64,000 nucleotides of DNA from Mucilaginibacter sp. KACC 22063 (GTDB lineage Bacteria > Bacteroidota > Bacteroidia > Sphingobacteriales > Sphingobacteriaceae): contig NZ_CP117877.1 in assembly GCF_028736115.1 (NCBI RefSeq), forward strand, positions 3,410,001 to 3,474,000, read 5' to 3'. Shown piece by piece: positions 18,948 through 27,012 of this stretch; the stretch's first letter is position 1; the number at the start of each line of letters is the position of its first letter. The position numbers and the translations under genes were made by a program. The notes beneath the pieces are model-generated. The model was not told the DNA's origin. It searched no databases and saw only the letters and a list, made by a program, of their open reading frames with translations.

Positions 18948-20087
18948 ATGTTAGCAATGAATTACCGCGGCCCATACCGGGTGCGCACCGTAGACAAACC
19001 GATGCCAGAGATACTGCATCCCGAAGATGCGATTGTTAAGGTAACACGAACCTGCATCTGCGGGTCAGACCTGCACCTGTATCACGGCATGGTACCCGAT
19101 ACCCGTGTAGGCTCTACCTTCGGGCACGAGTTTACAGGTATCGTTGAAGAGGTAGGCCCACTGGTTAAAAACCTGAAAGTTGGCGATCATGTACTGGTGC
19201 CTTTTAATATCGCCTGCGGCAAATGCAACTTTTGTAAGCAGGGTTTATATGGCAATTGCCATGAATCAAACCCGATGGCTACGGCGGTCGGTGGTATATT
19301 TGGCTACTCGCATACTGCCGGCGGTTTTGACGGCGGCCAGGCAGAATATGTGCGTGTGCCTTACGCAGATGTAGGCCCAACGGTGATTCCACCGGATATG
19401 GATCCGGATGACGCAGTACTGCTCACAGACGTGGTACCAACGGGCTATCAGGCTGCAGAAATGGGTGGCATTAAGGAAGGTGATACGGTCGTGATTTTCG
19501 GTGCAGGGCCAATCGGCATCATGGCCGCACGCTGTGCCTGGTTTTTCGGGCCTGCAAGAGTAATTATTATCGATCATATCGATTACCGCCTGGAGTTTGC
19601 TAAAAATTATGCGAAGTGCGAAGCCTATAATTTTAAGGAAATGGCTGACCCGGTGGTGTTCTTAAAGCAAACCACCGATTGGTATGGCGCCGATGTTTGT
19701 ATCGATTGCGTGGGCTGTGAGGCCGAAGGCAATACCCTGCAAACCTTCAGCGGCCGTGTGGCACTGATGCAGGCGGGTGCGGCCACGGCTTTTCAATGGG
19801 CAGTTAATTCCGTTAAAAAAGGAGGCATAGTTTCGGTGGTTGGCGTATACGGCCCGCCATTTAACTTGGCGCCTATCGGCAACATTGTAAATAAAGGCAT
19901 TACGCTTAGGGCTAACCAGGCATCTGTAAAACGCCTGTTGCCAAAGCTGATTGACCATGTGCAGTCCGGGCGTCTGAATCCCAAAGGACTTATTACGCAC
20001 AGGATACCGCTGGCCGAGGTATCAGACGCTTACCGGCTTTTCTCTTCTAAACTGGATAATGTTATTAAAACCGTACTTGTTCCATGA
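18948..20087 (+). CDS. Zinc-dependent alcohol/formaldehyde dehydrogenase (MDR family)
   Basis: A 379-residue medium-chain dehydrogenase. The catalytic zinc site is Cys38 (CGSDLH), His60 and Glu61 (GHEFTG). The structural zinc site is Cys90, Cys93, Cys96 and Cys104 (CGKCNFCKQGLYGNC). The NAD-binding loop is IFGAGPIGIMAARCA. The long insert and DVVPTGYQAAEMGG resemble glutathione-independent formaldehyde dehydrogenase-like enzymes. It is the first gene of a tight four-gene operon with a small membrane protein and two DUF421 proteins. Confidence 0.9.
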   Translation: MLAMNYRGPYRVRTVDKPMPEILHPEDAIVKVTRTCICGSDLHLYHGMVPDTRVGSTFGHEFTGIVEEVGPLVKNLKVGDHVLVPFNIACGKCNFCKQGLYGNCHESNPMATAVGGIFGYSHTAGGFDGGQAEYVRVPYADVGPTVIPPDMDPDDAVLLTDVVPTGYQAAEMGGIKEGDTVVIFGAGPIGIMAARCAWFFGPARVIIIDHIDYRLEFAKNYAKCEAYNFKEMADPVVFLKQTTDWYGADVCIDCVGCEAEGNTLQTFSGRVALMQAGAATAFQWAVNSVKKGGIVSVVGVYGPPFNLAPIGNIVNKGITLRANQASVKRLLPKLIDHVQSGRLNPKGLITHRIPLAEVSDAYRLFSSKLDNVIKTVLVP

Positions 20088-20566
20088 AAAATAATCAAGA
20101 CTATAAAAACATACCCGGCTGGGGCATGGATGCCGACCCGGAGAATGAACCTACATACCCGATCAAAAACTGGACGGGTGATGACCATAACCGCACCAAT
20201 TACGAGCGTTCTGAACAACAACAGGATACCGTTGAAATTTTAATATCTAATGAGCGCCCGGCCATCACGCGGGTTTATGGTAATACAGCGCCGCCATCCG
20301 GTTTGAGCGGTATGATACGCCGCTACGCTTTCAAGAATAGCGAGGACCGGTACCGTCACTGGATACCGCTGATTCTTGCAGACCGTGTGAATGTGATAGA
20401 GGGCTTAGTTGAAGATGCGTTACACGGCCATTTGCCAAATATGTTTAAAGAACGCGGCTGGAAAGTGGAAATGCAGCACAACCCTAAAAAGATGATAGCA
20501 AAACTAACTATCGGGTCGCTGCTGGTAACAGCGGGTATCACCTGGCTGATCAGGCGGCAAAAATGA
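20084..20566 (+). CDS. Small tail-anchored protein of unknown function
   Basis: 160 residues. The first 55 are polar and Asn/Asp/Glu-rich (PGWGMDADPENEP, then IKNWTGDDHNRTNYER). The middle is a compact domain (RYAFKNSEDRYRHWIPLILADRVNVIEGLVEDAL). The C-terminus has one membrane helix followed by the positive tail RRQK. It overlaps the dehydrogenase stop by 4 bp (ATGA) and the next gene start by 4 bp, so translation is coupled. The function is unknown; it may anchor the cytoplasmic domain to the inner membrane next to the DUF421 proteins. Confidence 0.78.
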   Translation: MKNNQDYKNIPGWGMDADPENEPTYPIKNWTGDDHNRTNYERSEQQQDTVEILISNERPAITRVYGNTAPPSGLSGMIRRYAFKNSEDRYRHWIPLILADRVNVIEGLVEDALHGHLPNMFKERGWKVEMQHNPKKMIAKLTIGSLLVTAGITWLIRRQK

Positions 20567-21246
20567 AAAAACAGGAAATCCATTTAGGAGATATCAACCG
20601 TATCCTTTTTGGGCAGGCACCTCCGGTGTTTTTACTGGAGGTGCTCATCCGTACTTTATTAACCTATATCATATTACTGGTGGTGGTCCGCTGGCTGGGC
20701 AAGCGAATGAGCGGGCAGCTTACGATTATGGAAATGGCAGTGATGCTGGCGCTTGGTGCCATCGTATCGGTTGCAATGCAAGTACCGGACCGGGGCATAT
20801 TGCTCAGTGTAATCGTCTTACTGATTACGGTCAGCTTTCAGCGGGGCTTCGGTTATCTGGGATTTAAAAGCGCGAAAGTAGAAAAAGTGATTCATGGCGA
20901 TGTCAATATCCTTGTTAAGGAAGGTATTATGCAACTGCCTGAAATGCAATTTTGCCGGATCTCCAAACAACAGCTTTTTGGGCAATTGCGCTGTAGCGGA
21001 ATCTATCATCTTGGAAAAGTGCGTCGGGTTTATTTAGAGGCCTCGGGGGCGTTCAGCATTTATCCGGCTAAAACAGATCACCCGGGTTTGTCGGTGCTGC
21101 CGCCCGGCGAACGTGAATTGTTCGGCGCAAAGCTGCAAGAAGGCTTGGAAGCTTGCATTAACTGTGGTGTTGTTCGCAAAAAAGAAAGCGAAAGTAGGCC
21201 CTGCATGGATTGTCATTGTACCAGTTGGGAGGCTGCAGTTTGCTAA
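20563..21246 (+). CDS. DUF421 (YetF-like) membrane protein with C-terminal cysteine cluster
   Basis: A 227-residue protein with three N-terminal membrane segments (about residues 22-42, 55-72 and 76-95) and the DUF421 cytoplasmic domain (VIHGDVNILVKEGIMQ). The family has no settled biochemical role. After the normal end of the domain it carries CINCG and CMDCHC, a four-to-five cysteine zinc-ribbon-like tail that ordinary YetF proteins lack. It overlaps both neighbours, so the operon is translationally coupled. Confidence 0.88.
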   Translation: MKKQEIHLGDINRILFGQAPPVFLLEVLIRTLLTYIILLVVVRWLGKRMSGQLTIMEMAVMLALGAIVSVAMQVPDRGILLSVIVLLITVSFQRGFGYLGFKSAKVEKVIHGDVNILVKEGIMQLPEMQFCRISKQQLFGQLRCSGIYHLGKVRRVYLEASGAFSIYPAKTDHPGLSVLPPGERELFGAKLQEGLEACINCGVVRKKESESRPCMDCHCTSWEAAVC

Positions 21247-21941
21247 TGGATAGTAAAGACATTTATTTTGGCGACTGGCAGCGAATGTTTATAGGTGAAG
21301 TGCCTGCCAGTTTTTTTATCGAACTGGTAATTCGTGGTGCTGTAGTCTATTTAATTTTGATGCTATCTATGCGGGCTATGGGCAAACGCATGTCTTCGCA
21401 GTTAAGCCGTACGGAAATGGCTGCACTGGTTTCACTCGCTGCTGCTGTAGGCGTTCCGCTCATGGCACCAGACCGTGGAATATTACCTGCCATAGTTATT
21501 GCGTTTGTGTTGGTAATGGTTGAACGCCTTGTGGCCAGATTTTCCGCCAAAAGCGAACTTTTTGAACGCGTGGCACAAGGCAATGTAGGGTTATTGGTCA
21601 GCGACCAGGTGATCCGTGTAAATGAGTTGAAAAAAGTTGGCATATCACGCGAACAGGTTTTTGCCCAACTGCGCGGCAAAGGTGTTTTGAACCTGGGTGC
21701 TGTTAAACGCTTATATATGGAAGCTAACGGCACTTTTACCCTGGTAAAGAATGAAGAGCCGCAGCCCGGTTTATCGGTTGTTCCATTAATTGACAGCGAC
21801 TTGGCGGCTGAATTTCGCCAGGAAGAGATGAGCGTATGCGGTTATTGCGGTCATCCTGAAAAAACCGTAACCAACCATGATACCATTTGCCCGGTATGCG
21901 AAAAGAAAGAATGGCTCAACGCCGTAAGCGATGTTGACTAA
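21246..21941 (+). CDS. Second DUF421 (YetF-like) membrane protein with zinc-ribbon tail
   Basis: 231 residues, a diverged tandem copy of the preceding gene: DIYFGDWQRMFIGEVP matches the paralogue's HLGDINRILFGQAPP, and RAMGKRMSSQLSRTEMA matches RWLGKRMSGQLTIMEMA. It again has three membrane segments and a C-terminal cysteine pair set, here a canonical CGYCG...CPVC zinc ribbon. The ATG at 21246 overlaps the previous stop by one base (TAATG). An upstream ATG at 21210 would lie inside the previous gene and precede the conserved start. A terminator follows at 21998. Confidence 0.88.
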   Translation: MDSKDIYFGDWQRMFIGEVPASFFIELVIRGAVVYLILMLSMRAMGKRMSSQLSRTEMAALVSLAAAVGVPLMAPDRGILPAIVIAFVLVMVERLVARFSAKSELFERVAQGNVGLLVSDQVIRVNELKKVGISREQVFAQLRGKGVLNLGAVKRLYMEANGTFTLVKNEEPQPGLSVVPLIDSDLAAEFRQEEMSVCGYCGHPEKTVTNHDTICPVCEKKEWLNAVSDVD

Positions 21942-21997
21942 TCGTTATTGACTCCCCCTCCTTGTATAATCTCTTTCTGACACAAGAGTAAACACTA

Positions 21998-22029
21998 TCA
22001 GGTATTCATTTCGTGAATACCTGAATTTT
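21998..22029 (+). terminator. Intrinsic terminator of the DUF421 operon
   Basis: A perfect 11-bp stem (21998-22008 with 22014-22024), loop TTTCG, followed by ATTTTC. Confidence 0.8.
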
Positions 22030-22168
22030 CACATTGCAGTTTCTATCGACTATTAACTGACCAAATATGCAGCTAACTGCGCCATTTCAAAAACTACTAA
22101 GAAATAATCCATACCCCCACTGCTGCGCATGCTAAATCATGGTGTCTGCTTATTTAAATTCACTTACA

Positions 22169-22207
22169 TTGCACAAAATTATATTGTGCAAAACATTTAT
22201 AAATTTG
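22169..22207 (+). promoter_or_regulatory. Operator and promoter of the ohrR operon
   Basis: A perfect dyad TTGCACAA-N7-TTGTGCAA (22169-22191) lies just upstream of TAAATTTG (22200-22207), an exact match to the Bacteroidota -7 box TAnnTTTG. The dyad overlaps the -33 region, the position expected for a repressor site. The start codon of the MarR/OhrR gene is 16 bp downstream, which suggests autorepression. Confidence 0.7.
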
Positions 22208-22222
22208 TATCGTTATATTAAT

Positions 22223-22642
22223 ATGGAAGATTTACTTAAGCTCGAAAATCAGATATGTTTCCCGGCATATGCATTCTCCAGGAATCTGACTAATTTATAC
22301 AGGCCTTTGTTGGCTCAACTGGATATCACCTATCCGCAATACCTGGTGCTAATGGTGCTTTGGGAGCATAAAGAGCAGTCGGTAAATCAATTGTGCGAAA
22401 AACTGTACTTGGACACGGGAACCCTTACACCACTGTTAAAAAGATTAGAACAAAAGGCATTACTAAACAGGACCCGCAGTAAACAGGATGAGCGTATGGT
22501 AATGATCTCTTTAACTGCTACAGGCATTCAACTGAAAGAAAAAGCGAAGCACATCCCAATGGAATTGGTCAAATGTATGAATGTGTCCATTGACGAACTC
22601 CTTCAACTAAAAGGCCTTTTAAATAAAGTTTTAAACAAATAG
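22223..22642 (+). CDS. ohrR: MarR-family peroxide/electrophile sensor, OhrR type
   Basis: A 139-residue winged-helix repressor. OhrR proteins sense organic hydroperoxides through an N-terminal cysteine, seen here as Cys12 in KLENQICFPAYAFSRNLTNLYRPLL. The DNA-binding region contains SVNQLCEKLYLDTGTLTPLLKRLE and the wing RSKQDERMVMISLT. An in-frame ATG at 22139 would add 28 residues and include the promoter and operator, so 22223 is chosen. It heads an operon containing Ohr itself, which supports the assignment. Confidence 0.92.
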   Translation: MEDLLKLENQICFPAYAFSRNLTNLYRPLLAQLDITYPQYLVLMVLWEHKEQSVNQLCEKLYLDTGTLTPLLKRLEQKALLNRTRSKQDERMVMISLTATGIQLKEKAKHIPMELVKCMNVSIDELLQLKGLLNKVLNK

Positions 22643-23038
22643 ATGCGTACTTCCATAATACAAAATATTGCCCGCATCATTTTAGGTGCTTTTCTGGCTT
22701 TTGCAGGTATAAGCCACCTTACATTTAACCGGTCCGAATTTTTGGCGCAGGTACCTCAGTGGCTTCCTGTCAATCCGGACCTGACGGTCATATTATCCGG
22801 AATAGTAGAGATCAGCCTGGGTTTATCACTCATTTTTATAATCAAAAACAAAAAATGGGTTGGCATAATTACTGCGGCTTTTTTTGTGCTGATCTTTCCG
22901 GGAAACATTGCACAGTATGTCAATAAAATTAATGCCTTTGGCCTTAATACTGATAAGGCGCGATTAATACGTCTCTTTTTTCAACCTGTCCTTATTATAT
23001 GGGCGCTATGGAGTACCAACGCGCTCAAAAAGAAATAA
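22643..23038 (+). CDS. DoxX-like membrane protein
   Basis: A 131-residue integral membrane protein with about four hydrophobic helices (starting ARIILGAFLAFAGISHLTF). DoxX-family proteins accompany redox-stress genes and quinone/thiosulfate functions; the reaction is not known for this type. The ATG follows the ohrR stop with no gap, so it is translated from the same message. Confidence 0.87.
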   Translation: MRTSIIQNIARIILGAFLAFAGISHLTFNRSEFLAQVPQWLPVNPDLTVILSGIVEISLGLSLIFIIKNKKWVGIITAAFFVLIFPGNIAQYVNKINAFGLNTDKARLIRLFFQPVLIIWALWSTNALKKK

Positions 23039-23062
23039 TTATATCATTTAAAAACAACAACA

Positions 23063-23740
23063 ATGAAAGTTTTATTTGTAGTTACCTCACATGATCAATT
23101 GGGCGATACAGGCCACAAAACAGGTTTCTGGGTAGAAGAATTTGCAGCACCATATTACAAATTCACCGACGCCGGTTATGAGGTAGTAGTAGCTACCCCT
23201 AAAGGCGGCCAGGCACCAATTGATCCTAACAGCGAAGCACCTTCAGCGCAAACAGATGCTACCAAACGCTATTATAATGACGCCAAGGTACAGGATGTCA
23301 TCGCTCATACCCATAAGCTTGCAGAAGTAAATGCATCAGATTTTGATGCCATTTTTTATCCGGGAGGCCACGGCCCGCTTTGGGACTTGGCTAACGATTC
23401 AAAATCGGCACAACTGATCCTTGATTTTTATAACAGCGGCAAATTAGTGGGTGCTGTTTGCCATGCGCCGGGTGCATTTAAAAATGTAAAATTTGAAAAC
23501 GGCGAGCCTTTTGTAAAAGATAAAAACGTTACCGGATTTTCAAATACAGAAGAAGCAGCGGTAAAATTAACCGATGTAGTACCCTTTTTAGTAGAGGATG
23601 AACTAAAAAATCTAGGTGGGAACTATAGCAAAGTGGCCGACTGGGGCGTACACGTGGTTGAGGACGGCCTATTGATCACCGGCCAAAATCCGGCCTCGTC
23701 TGAAAGTGTTGCCGAAAAAATGATCGAACGTTTAAAATAA
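23063..23740 (+). CDS. DJ-1/PfpI-family protein, Hsp31-like glyoxalase III/chaperone
   Basis: 225 residues of the class-I glutamine-amidotransferase fold. The nucleophile elbow GAVCHAPG gives Cys133-His134, the family Glu is probably residue 25 or 26 (WVEEFAAP), and FYPGGHGPLWDL is the Hsp31-type motif. These enzymes convert methylglyoxal to lactate without cofactor and protect proteins from carbonyl damage, which suits a peroxide/electrophile operon. It lies 24 bp after doxX. Confidence 0.9.
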   Translation: MKVLFVVTSHDQLGDTGHKTGFWVEEFAAPYYKFTDAGYEVVVATPKGGQAPIDPNSEAPSAQTDATKRYYNDAKVQDVIAHTHKLAEVNASDFDAIFYPGGHGPLWDLANDSKSAQLILDFYNSGKLVGAVCHAPGAFKNVKFENGEPFVKDKNVTGFSNTEEAAVKLTDVVPFLVEDELKNLGGNYSKVADWGVHVVEDGLLITGQNPASSESVAEKMIERLK

Positions 23741-23767
23741 TATCCATCATAAATCATTTAACTAAAA

Positions 23768-24190
23768 ATGAAAACATTATATACTGCGGATGCAACCGCA
23801 ACCGGAGGCCGTAACGGCCATGTAAAAAGTAGTAACGGCGTGTTAGATATTGAGGTTAGAATGCCTAAGGCACTTGGCGGCGCCAATGACGACTATACTA
23901 ACCCCGAACAATTGTTTGCCGCTGGTTATGCAGCCTGCTTTGATAGCGCACTCAATCTGGTGATCAAACAGGCAAATGTGACTACCGGAGGTACCACTGT
24001 AACCGCAAAAGTAAGTATCGGTCAAAATGATGCCGGTGGCTTTGGCCTGGCTGTAGAGCTCGACGTTAACGTTAAAGGAGTTGAACTGGATAAGGCGAAC
24101 GAACTGGTAGCTAAAGCACACCAGGTGTGCCCATACTCTAATGCCACCCGTGGCAATATAGAGGTCAAATTAGCAGTTACTAATAACTAA
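23768..24190 (+). CDS. ohr: Organic hydroperoxide resistance protein
   Basis: A 140-residue OsmC/Ohr thiol peroxidase that reduces organic and fatty-acid hydroperoxides. Both redox cysteines are present: Cys57 in AAGYAACFDSAL and Cys121 in HQVCPYSNATRGN. The latter sequence is Ohr-specific rather than OsmC-specific. It lies in the ohrR operon 27 bp after the DJ-1-like gene. Confidence 0.96.
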   Translation: MKTLYTADATATGGRNGHVKSSNGVLDIEVRMPKALGGANDDYTNPEQLFAAGYAACFDSALNLVIKQANVTTGGTTVTAKVSIGQNDAGGFGLAVELDVNVKGVELDKANELVAKAHQVCPYSNATRGNIEVKLAVTNN

Positions 24191-24201
24191 AAATTCAGAA
24201 A

Positions 24202-24834
24202 ATGTCATTAATAGAAGATTTAAAGTGGAGATATGCCACTAAAAAATATGATCCGACTAAAAAAGTAAGCCAGGAAGATATAGATAAGATTGTGGAAGCC
24301 GCAAGGTTGGCGCCTACTTCTTCAGGCTTGCAGCAGTTTCGGGTGCTTGTTGTGTCAAACCAGGAGATTAAAGAAAAGCTTGCCCCCAGCTCGCTTAACC
24401 CTGAGGTAATGGTGGATTGTTCGCATGTGCTGGTATTTGCCGCATGGGACAGGTACACTGCCGAACGGATAGATACCATTTATGATCGTATCACTGATGA
24501 AAGAGGTTTGCCGCAAGGAAGATTCAGCAGCTATACAGATAAGATCAAAGATATCTACCTGAATGAAACTGCGGAAGAAAACTTTGTGCATACGGCAAGG
24601 CAATCATACATCGGGTTTGCATTAGCTATTGCACAAGCTGCCGAACTTAGGATTGACAGCACACCGGCAGAAGGTTTTAACAATGCATTGGTTGATGAAT
24701 TGCTTGATCTTAAATCTTTAGGCCTAAAAAGCGTAACCTTGTTATACCTGGGCTACCGTGATGAAACCGATTGGCTGGCACCTATGAAAAAGGTCCGCAA
24801 CCCGGTTGAAGATTTTGTCATCGAATACAAGTAA
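24202..24834 (+). CDS. Nitroreductase-family NAD(P)H-dependent FMN oxidoreductase
   Basis: A 210-residue flavoprotein of the NfsB/oxygen-insensitive nitroreductase fold. It opens with the FMN-phosphate-binding RYATKKYDPTKKVS and RLAPTSSGLQQFRVLVV, and ends LGYRDETDWLAPMKKVR. It may reduce quinones, nitro compounds or enals. It is the last gene of the ohrR operon, 11 bp after ohr. A decayed copy of its 3' end lies 1.9 kb downstream (26686-26815). A strong bidirectional terminator follows. Confidence 0.93.
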   Translation: MSLIEDLKWRYATKKYDPTKKVSQEDIDKIVEAARLAPTSSGLQQFRVLVVSNQEIKEKLAPSSLNPEVMVDCSHVLVFAAWDRYTAERIDTIYDRITDERGLPQGRFSSYTDKIKDIYLNETAEENFVHTARQSYIGFALAIAQAAELRIDSTPAEGFNNALVDELLDLKSLGLKSVTLLYLGYRDETDWLAPMKKVRNPVEDFVIEYK

Positions 24835-24880
24835 ATTAGGCTTAAATACAAGTAGTAATTACTGATATCTTATACCATGC

Positions 24881-24915
24881 AAAAGCCGTTTTCTGAATCA
24901 GAAAACGGCTTTTAT
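24881..24915. terminator. Bidirectional terminator between converging genes
   Basis: A near-perfect palindrome (24881-24896 with 24898-24913) starts with AAAAGCCG and ends with CGGCTTTT, so it has T-tracts on both strands. It serves the nitroreductase on + and the DUF1348 gene on -. Confidence 0.9.
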
Positions 24916-24938
24916 GTTAAAACATCCTCCGACTTCTT

Positions 24939-25349
24939 TTATAATCTGCGCTCTGACTCCTGAATAGGTACATCATTTATACTGGCATACCTTTTTTGCA
25001 TCAGGCCATTTTCATCAAACTCCCAATTTTCATTTCCGTATGCGCGGAACCATTGACCTTCGTTATTGTGATATTCATACTCAAAACGTACTGCAATTTT
25101 GTTATCTGTAAAGGCCCAAAGCTCCTTCTTAAGTTTGTACTGGTGTTCGTTTTCCCATTTCGTTGTCAAAAATTTCACAATTGCTTCACGGCCATTTAAA
25201 AATGTTGAACGATTACGCCATTCGCTGTCTACAGTATAAGCTTTAGATACTTTTTCAGGGTCTTGTGTATTCCAGGCATCTTCTGCCATTTGAACTTTTT
25301 GTATTGCCGTTTCAAAAGTGAAGGGTGGCAATGGAAGTTTTTGCTCCAT
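24939..25349 (-). CDS. DUF1348 / NTF2-like protein
   Basis: A 136-residue SnoaL/NTF2-like protein of the DUF1348 type. Typical blocks are [26 protein letters not shown], the [17 protein letters not shown] stretch and [28 protein letters not shown]. It is a small cone-shaped fold that commonly binds or isomerises small molecules; no reaction is known for this group. It is monocistronic and convergent with the ohr operon. Confidence 0.9.
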   Translation of the reverse strand: MEQKLPLPPFTFETAIQKVQMAEDAWNTQDPEKVSKAYTVDSEWRNRSTFLNGREAIVKFLTTKWENEHQYKLKKELWAFTDNKIAVRFEYEYHNNEGQWFRAYGNENWEFDENGLMQKRYASINDVPIQESERRL

Positions 25350-25839
25350 GATTAGTGTTGACTATAGATTGTTAATAATACAGTCGAAGGTAGTGTTCAA
25401 GTCTGTCGTATCTATGGCGCTTTTTATTGTATGTGCGGTAAAATTTATGCATTTAATAGGGTTCAAACTCATTGAAATAGGTGAAGTCAGTTTTCAGAGT
25501 TTTCTGGAATTTTTGCAAATGTTAACCCCAATTAATCAGCATTAACAATTTATAATATAAAATCAAAAAAGCCGCATTTTACCGAATAATGAGTACTAAG
25601 CACTTTGACGAATGTTTATTAGAAATAATAGATTCTATTAGGACATATCTTCTTGCAACTTTAGTTGCTTAAGTGAAATAAAAGCTCATCTCAATCTTGA
25701 GATAGCCTTTGGCCGGGCGCTTCTAATTGGCGGATTACTTATCCCAGCCAGGCAATGCTGTGATCTAATTCATCTTACTTTCAAAATCATCATCATAAAT
25801 TCATGAAACGTAAATAAATTAGATTCCCATAATTAATGA
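25350..25839. other. 490-bp gene-free stretch with one possible 27-residue ORF
   Basis: The left part is the promoter side of the DUF1348 gene. A short ATG frame at 25589-25672 (+) could encode 27 residues beginning MSTKHFDECLLEII; it has a plausible composition, but I have no other support and it may be chance or a gene remnant. A small dyad (TCTCAATCTTGAGA) lies near 25694. The last 60 bp are the AT-rich leader of the GDPD-like gene. Confidence 0.3.
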
Positions 25840-26682
25840 ATGATGAAGACATTTTGCGGAATACCTTTGATGCTGACGGCCTTAATTTTACTTTTTGTAA
25901 CTGATTATAGCCGTGCTCAAAACATGCCGCTGGCAAATGCATTTTCACATAACGATTACCAACATAAACTACCGCTTTTTGAAGCGCTTAATAACGGTTA
26001 TACTTATATTGAGGCTGATGTATATGTGCACAAGAACCGCCTGGTAGTTACGCATGTTCTTCCTCTTATTCATCACCATCGCACGTTAGAGGGTTTATAC
26101 CTTGCTCCACTGGCCAAATATATCAGCGCCAACAACGGACAGATCTATCCAGGCTACAATCAACCGGTTACCTTGATGATTGACATCAAATCTGATCCGG
26201 TAAAAACCTATCAGTTGCTGAAACCGTTGCTGGAGAAATACCATGCAGCGCTTAACGGACAAGTGAGCATTGTGCTTTCCGGAAACAAACCATACGGACA
26301 GGTAATTGCCGATACCACCAAATTGGTAACGCTTGATGCCGATTTATGTAAAATTAACCGCACCGCGGCCGACGACAAGCTGCTGGCCATGGCCAGCTGT
26401 AAATATTCTAAACTTCTAAAGTGGAAAGGAACAGGTGCCCTATCATTAAAAGACCGCTTGAATCTGACGGCTTATGTTAGACAAGCGCATTTATGCGGCG
26501 CCAAAGTGCGTTTATGGCATTCACCAGACAGCCCTGTAGTATGGCATCAATTATTACAATGCGGAGTAGACCTAATTAATACTGATAAATTATCCAGGCT
26601 GCGTGAGTTTTTGACCAACGGCAATTCTGACAATCAGTTAAAACCCGAAGTAAATAACAATAATGATCTGCAACAAAATTAA
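25840..26682 (+). CDS. Secreted PI-PLC/GDPD-like TIM-barrel phosphodiesterase
   Basis: 280 residues with a signal peptide (MMKTFCGIPLMLTALILLFVT, cleavage near RAQN). The mature start AFSHNDYQHKLPLFEAL and YIEADVYVHKNRLVVTH is the metal/active-site edge of the PI-PLC-like phosphodiesterase superfamily, close to the AIM6 group. VTLMIDIKSDP supplies the next barrel strand. It should cleave a phosphodiester outside the cytoplasm; the substrate is unknown. The C-terminal Asn/Gln-rich tail (PEVNNNNDLQQN) is probably disordered. Confidence 0.82.
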   Translation: MMKTFCGIPLMLTALILLFVTDYSRAQNMPLANAFSHNDYQHKLPLFEALNNGYTYIEADVYVHKNRLVVTHVLPLIHHHRTLEGLYLAPLAKYISANNGQIYPGYNQPVTLMIDIKSDPVKTYQLLKPLLEKYHAALNGQVSIVLSGNKPYGQVIADTTKLVTLDADLCKINRTAADDKLLAMASCKYSKLLKWKGTGALSLKDRLNLTAYVRQAHLCGAKVRLWHSPDSPVVWHQLLQCGVDLINTDKLSRLREFLTNGNSDNQLKPEVNNNNDLQQN

Positions 26683-26685
26683 TTG

Positions 26686-26815
26686 CTTGAAATTAAGCCT
26701 TTAGTACTGAACAGCGTAACCTTATTATACTTTGGCTATGTGAGGAAACAGATTGGTTCACACCTATGAAAAGGTCTGCAACACAGTTGAACATTTTGTG
26801 ATCTGATATAAGTAA
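26686..26815 (+). pseudogene. Decayed 3' end of a nitroreductase gene
   Basis: This stretch matches the last 130 bp of the intact nitroreductase gene at 24202-24834. Shared runs include AGCGTAACCTT, TTATAC, GATTGG and CACCTATGAAAA. Read across frameshifts it gives SVTLLYFGY, then ETDWFTPMK, then EHFVI, a stop, and YK, against SVTLLYLGY, ETDWLAPMK and EDFVIEYK in the intact gene. At least two indels and an internal stop make it non-functional. It begins 3 bp after the stop of the GDPD-like gene, so a duplication or insertion probably overwrote the rest. Confidence 0.85.
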
Positions 26816-27012
26816 TTCATCACCTCTTCAAGCAATTCACAATCTGATTAAAAAAACCTGTCCATTATTTTATATTTTCAAGATAAGACTTAAATATTTA
26901 TATAAAATGCTACAGTTTTATACTATAAATTCATAATTTAACAAAATTATAAGCAATTTCCAGGTGCTGTAATTAATTTTTATTGTTGAATATTATAAAG
27001 GGCAGTTTGCTT

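Noticed and set aside
25318..25545. 75-codon + frame overlapping the DUF1348 start
   Set aside because: Covers the promoter region of the DUF1348 gene and ends in hydrophobic low-complexity sequence.
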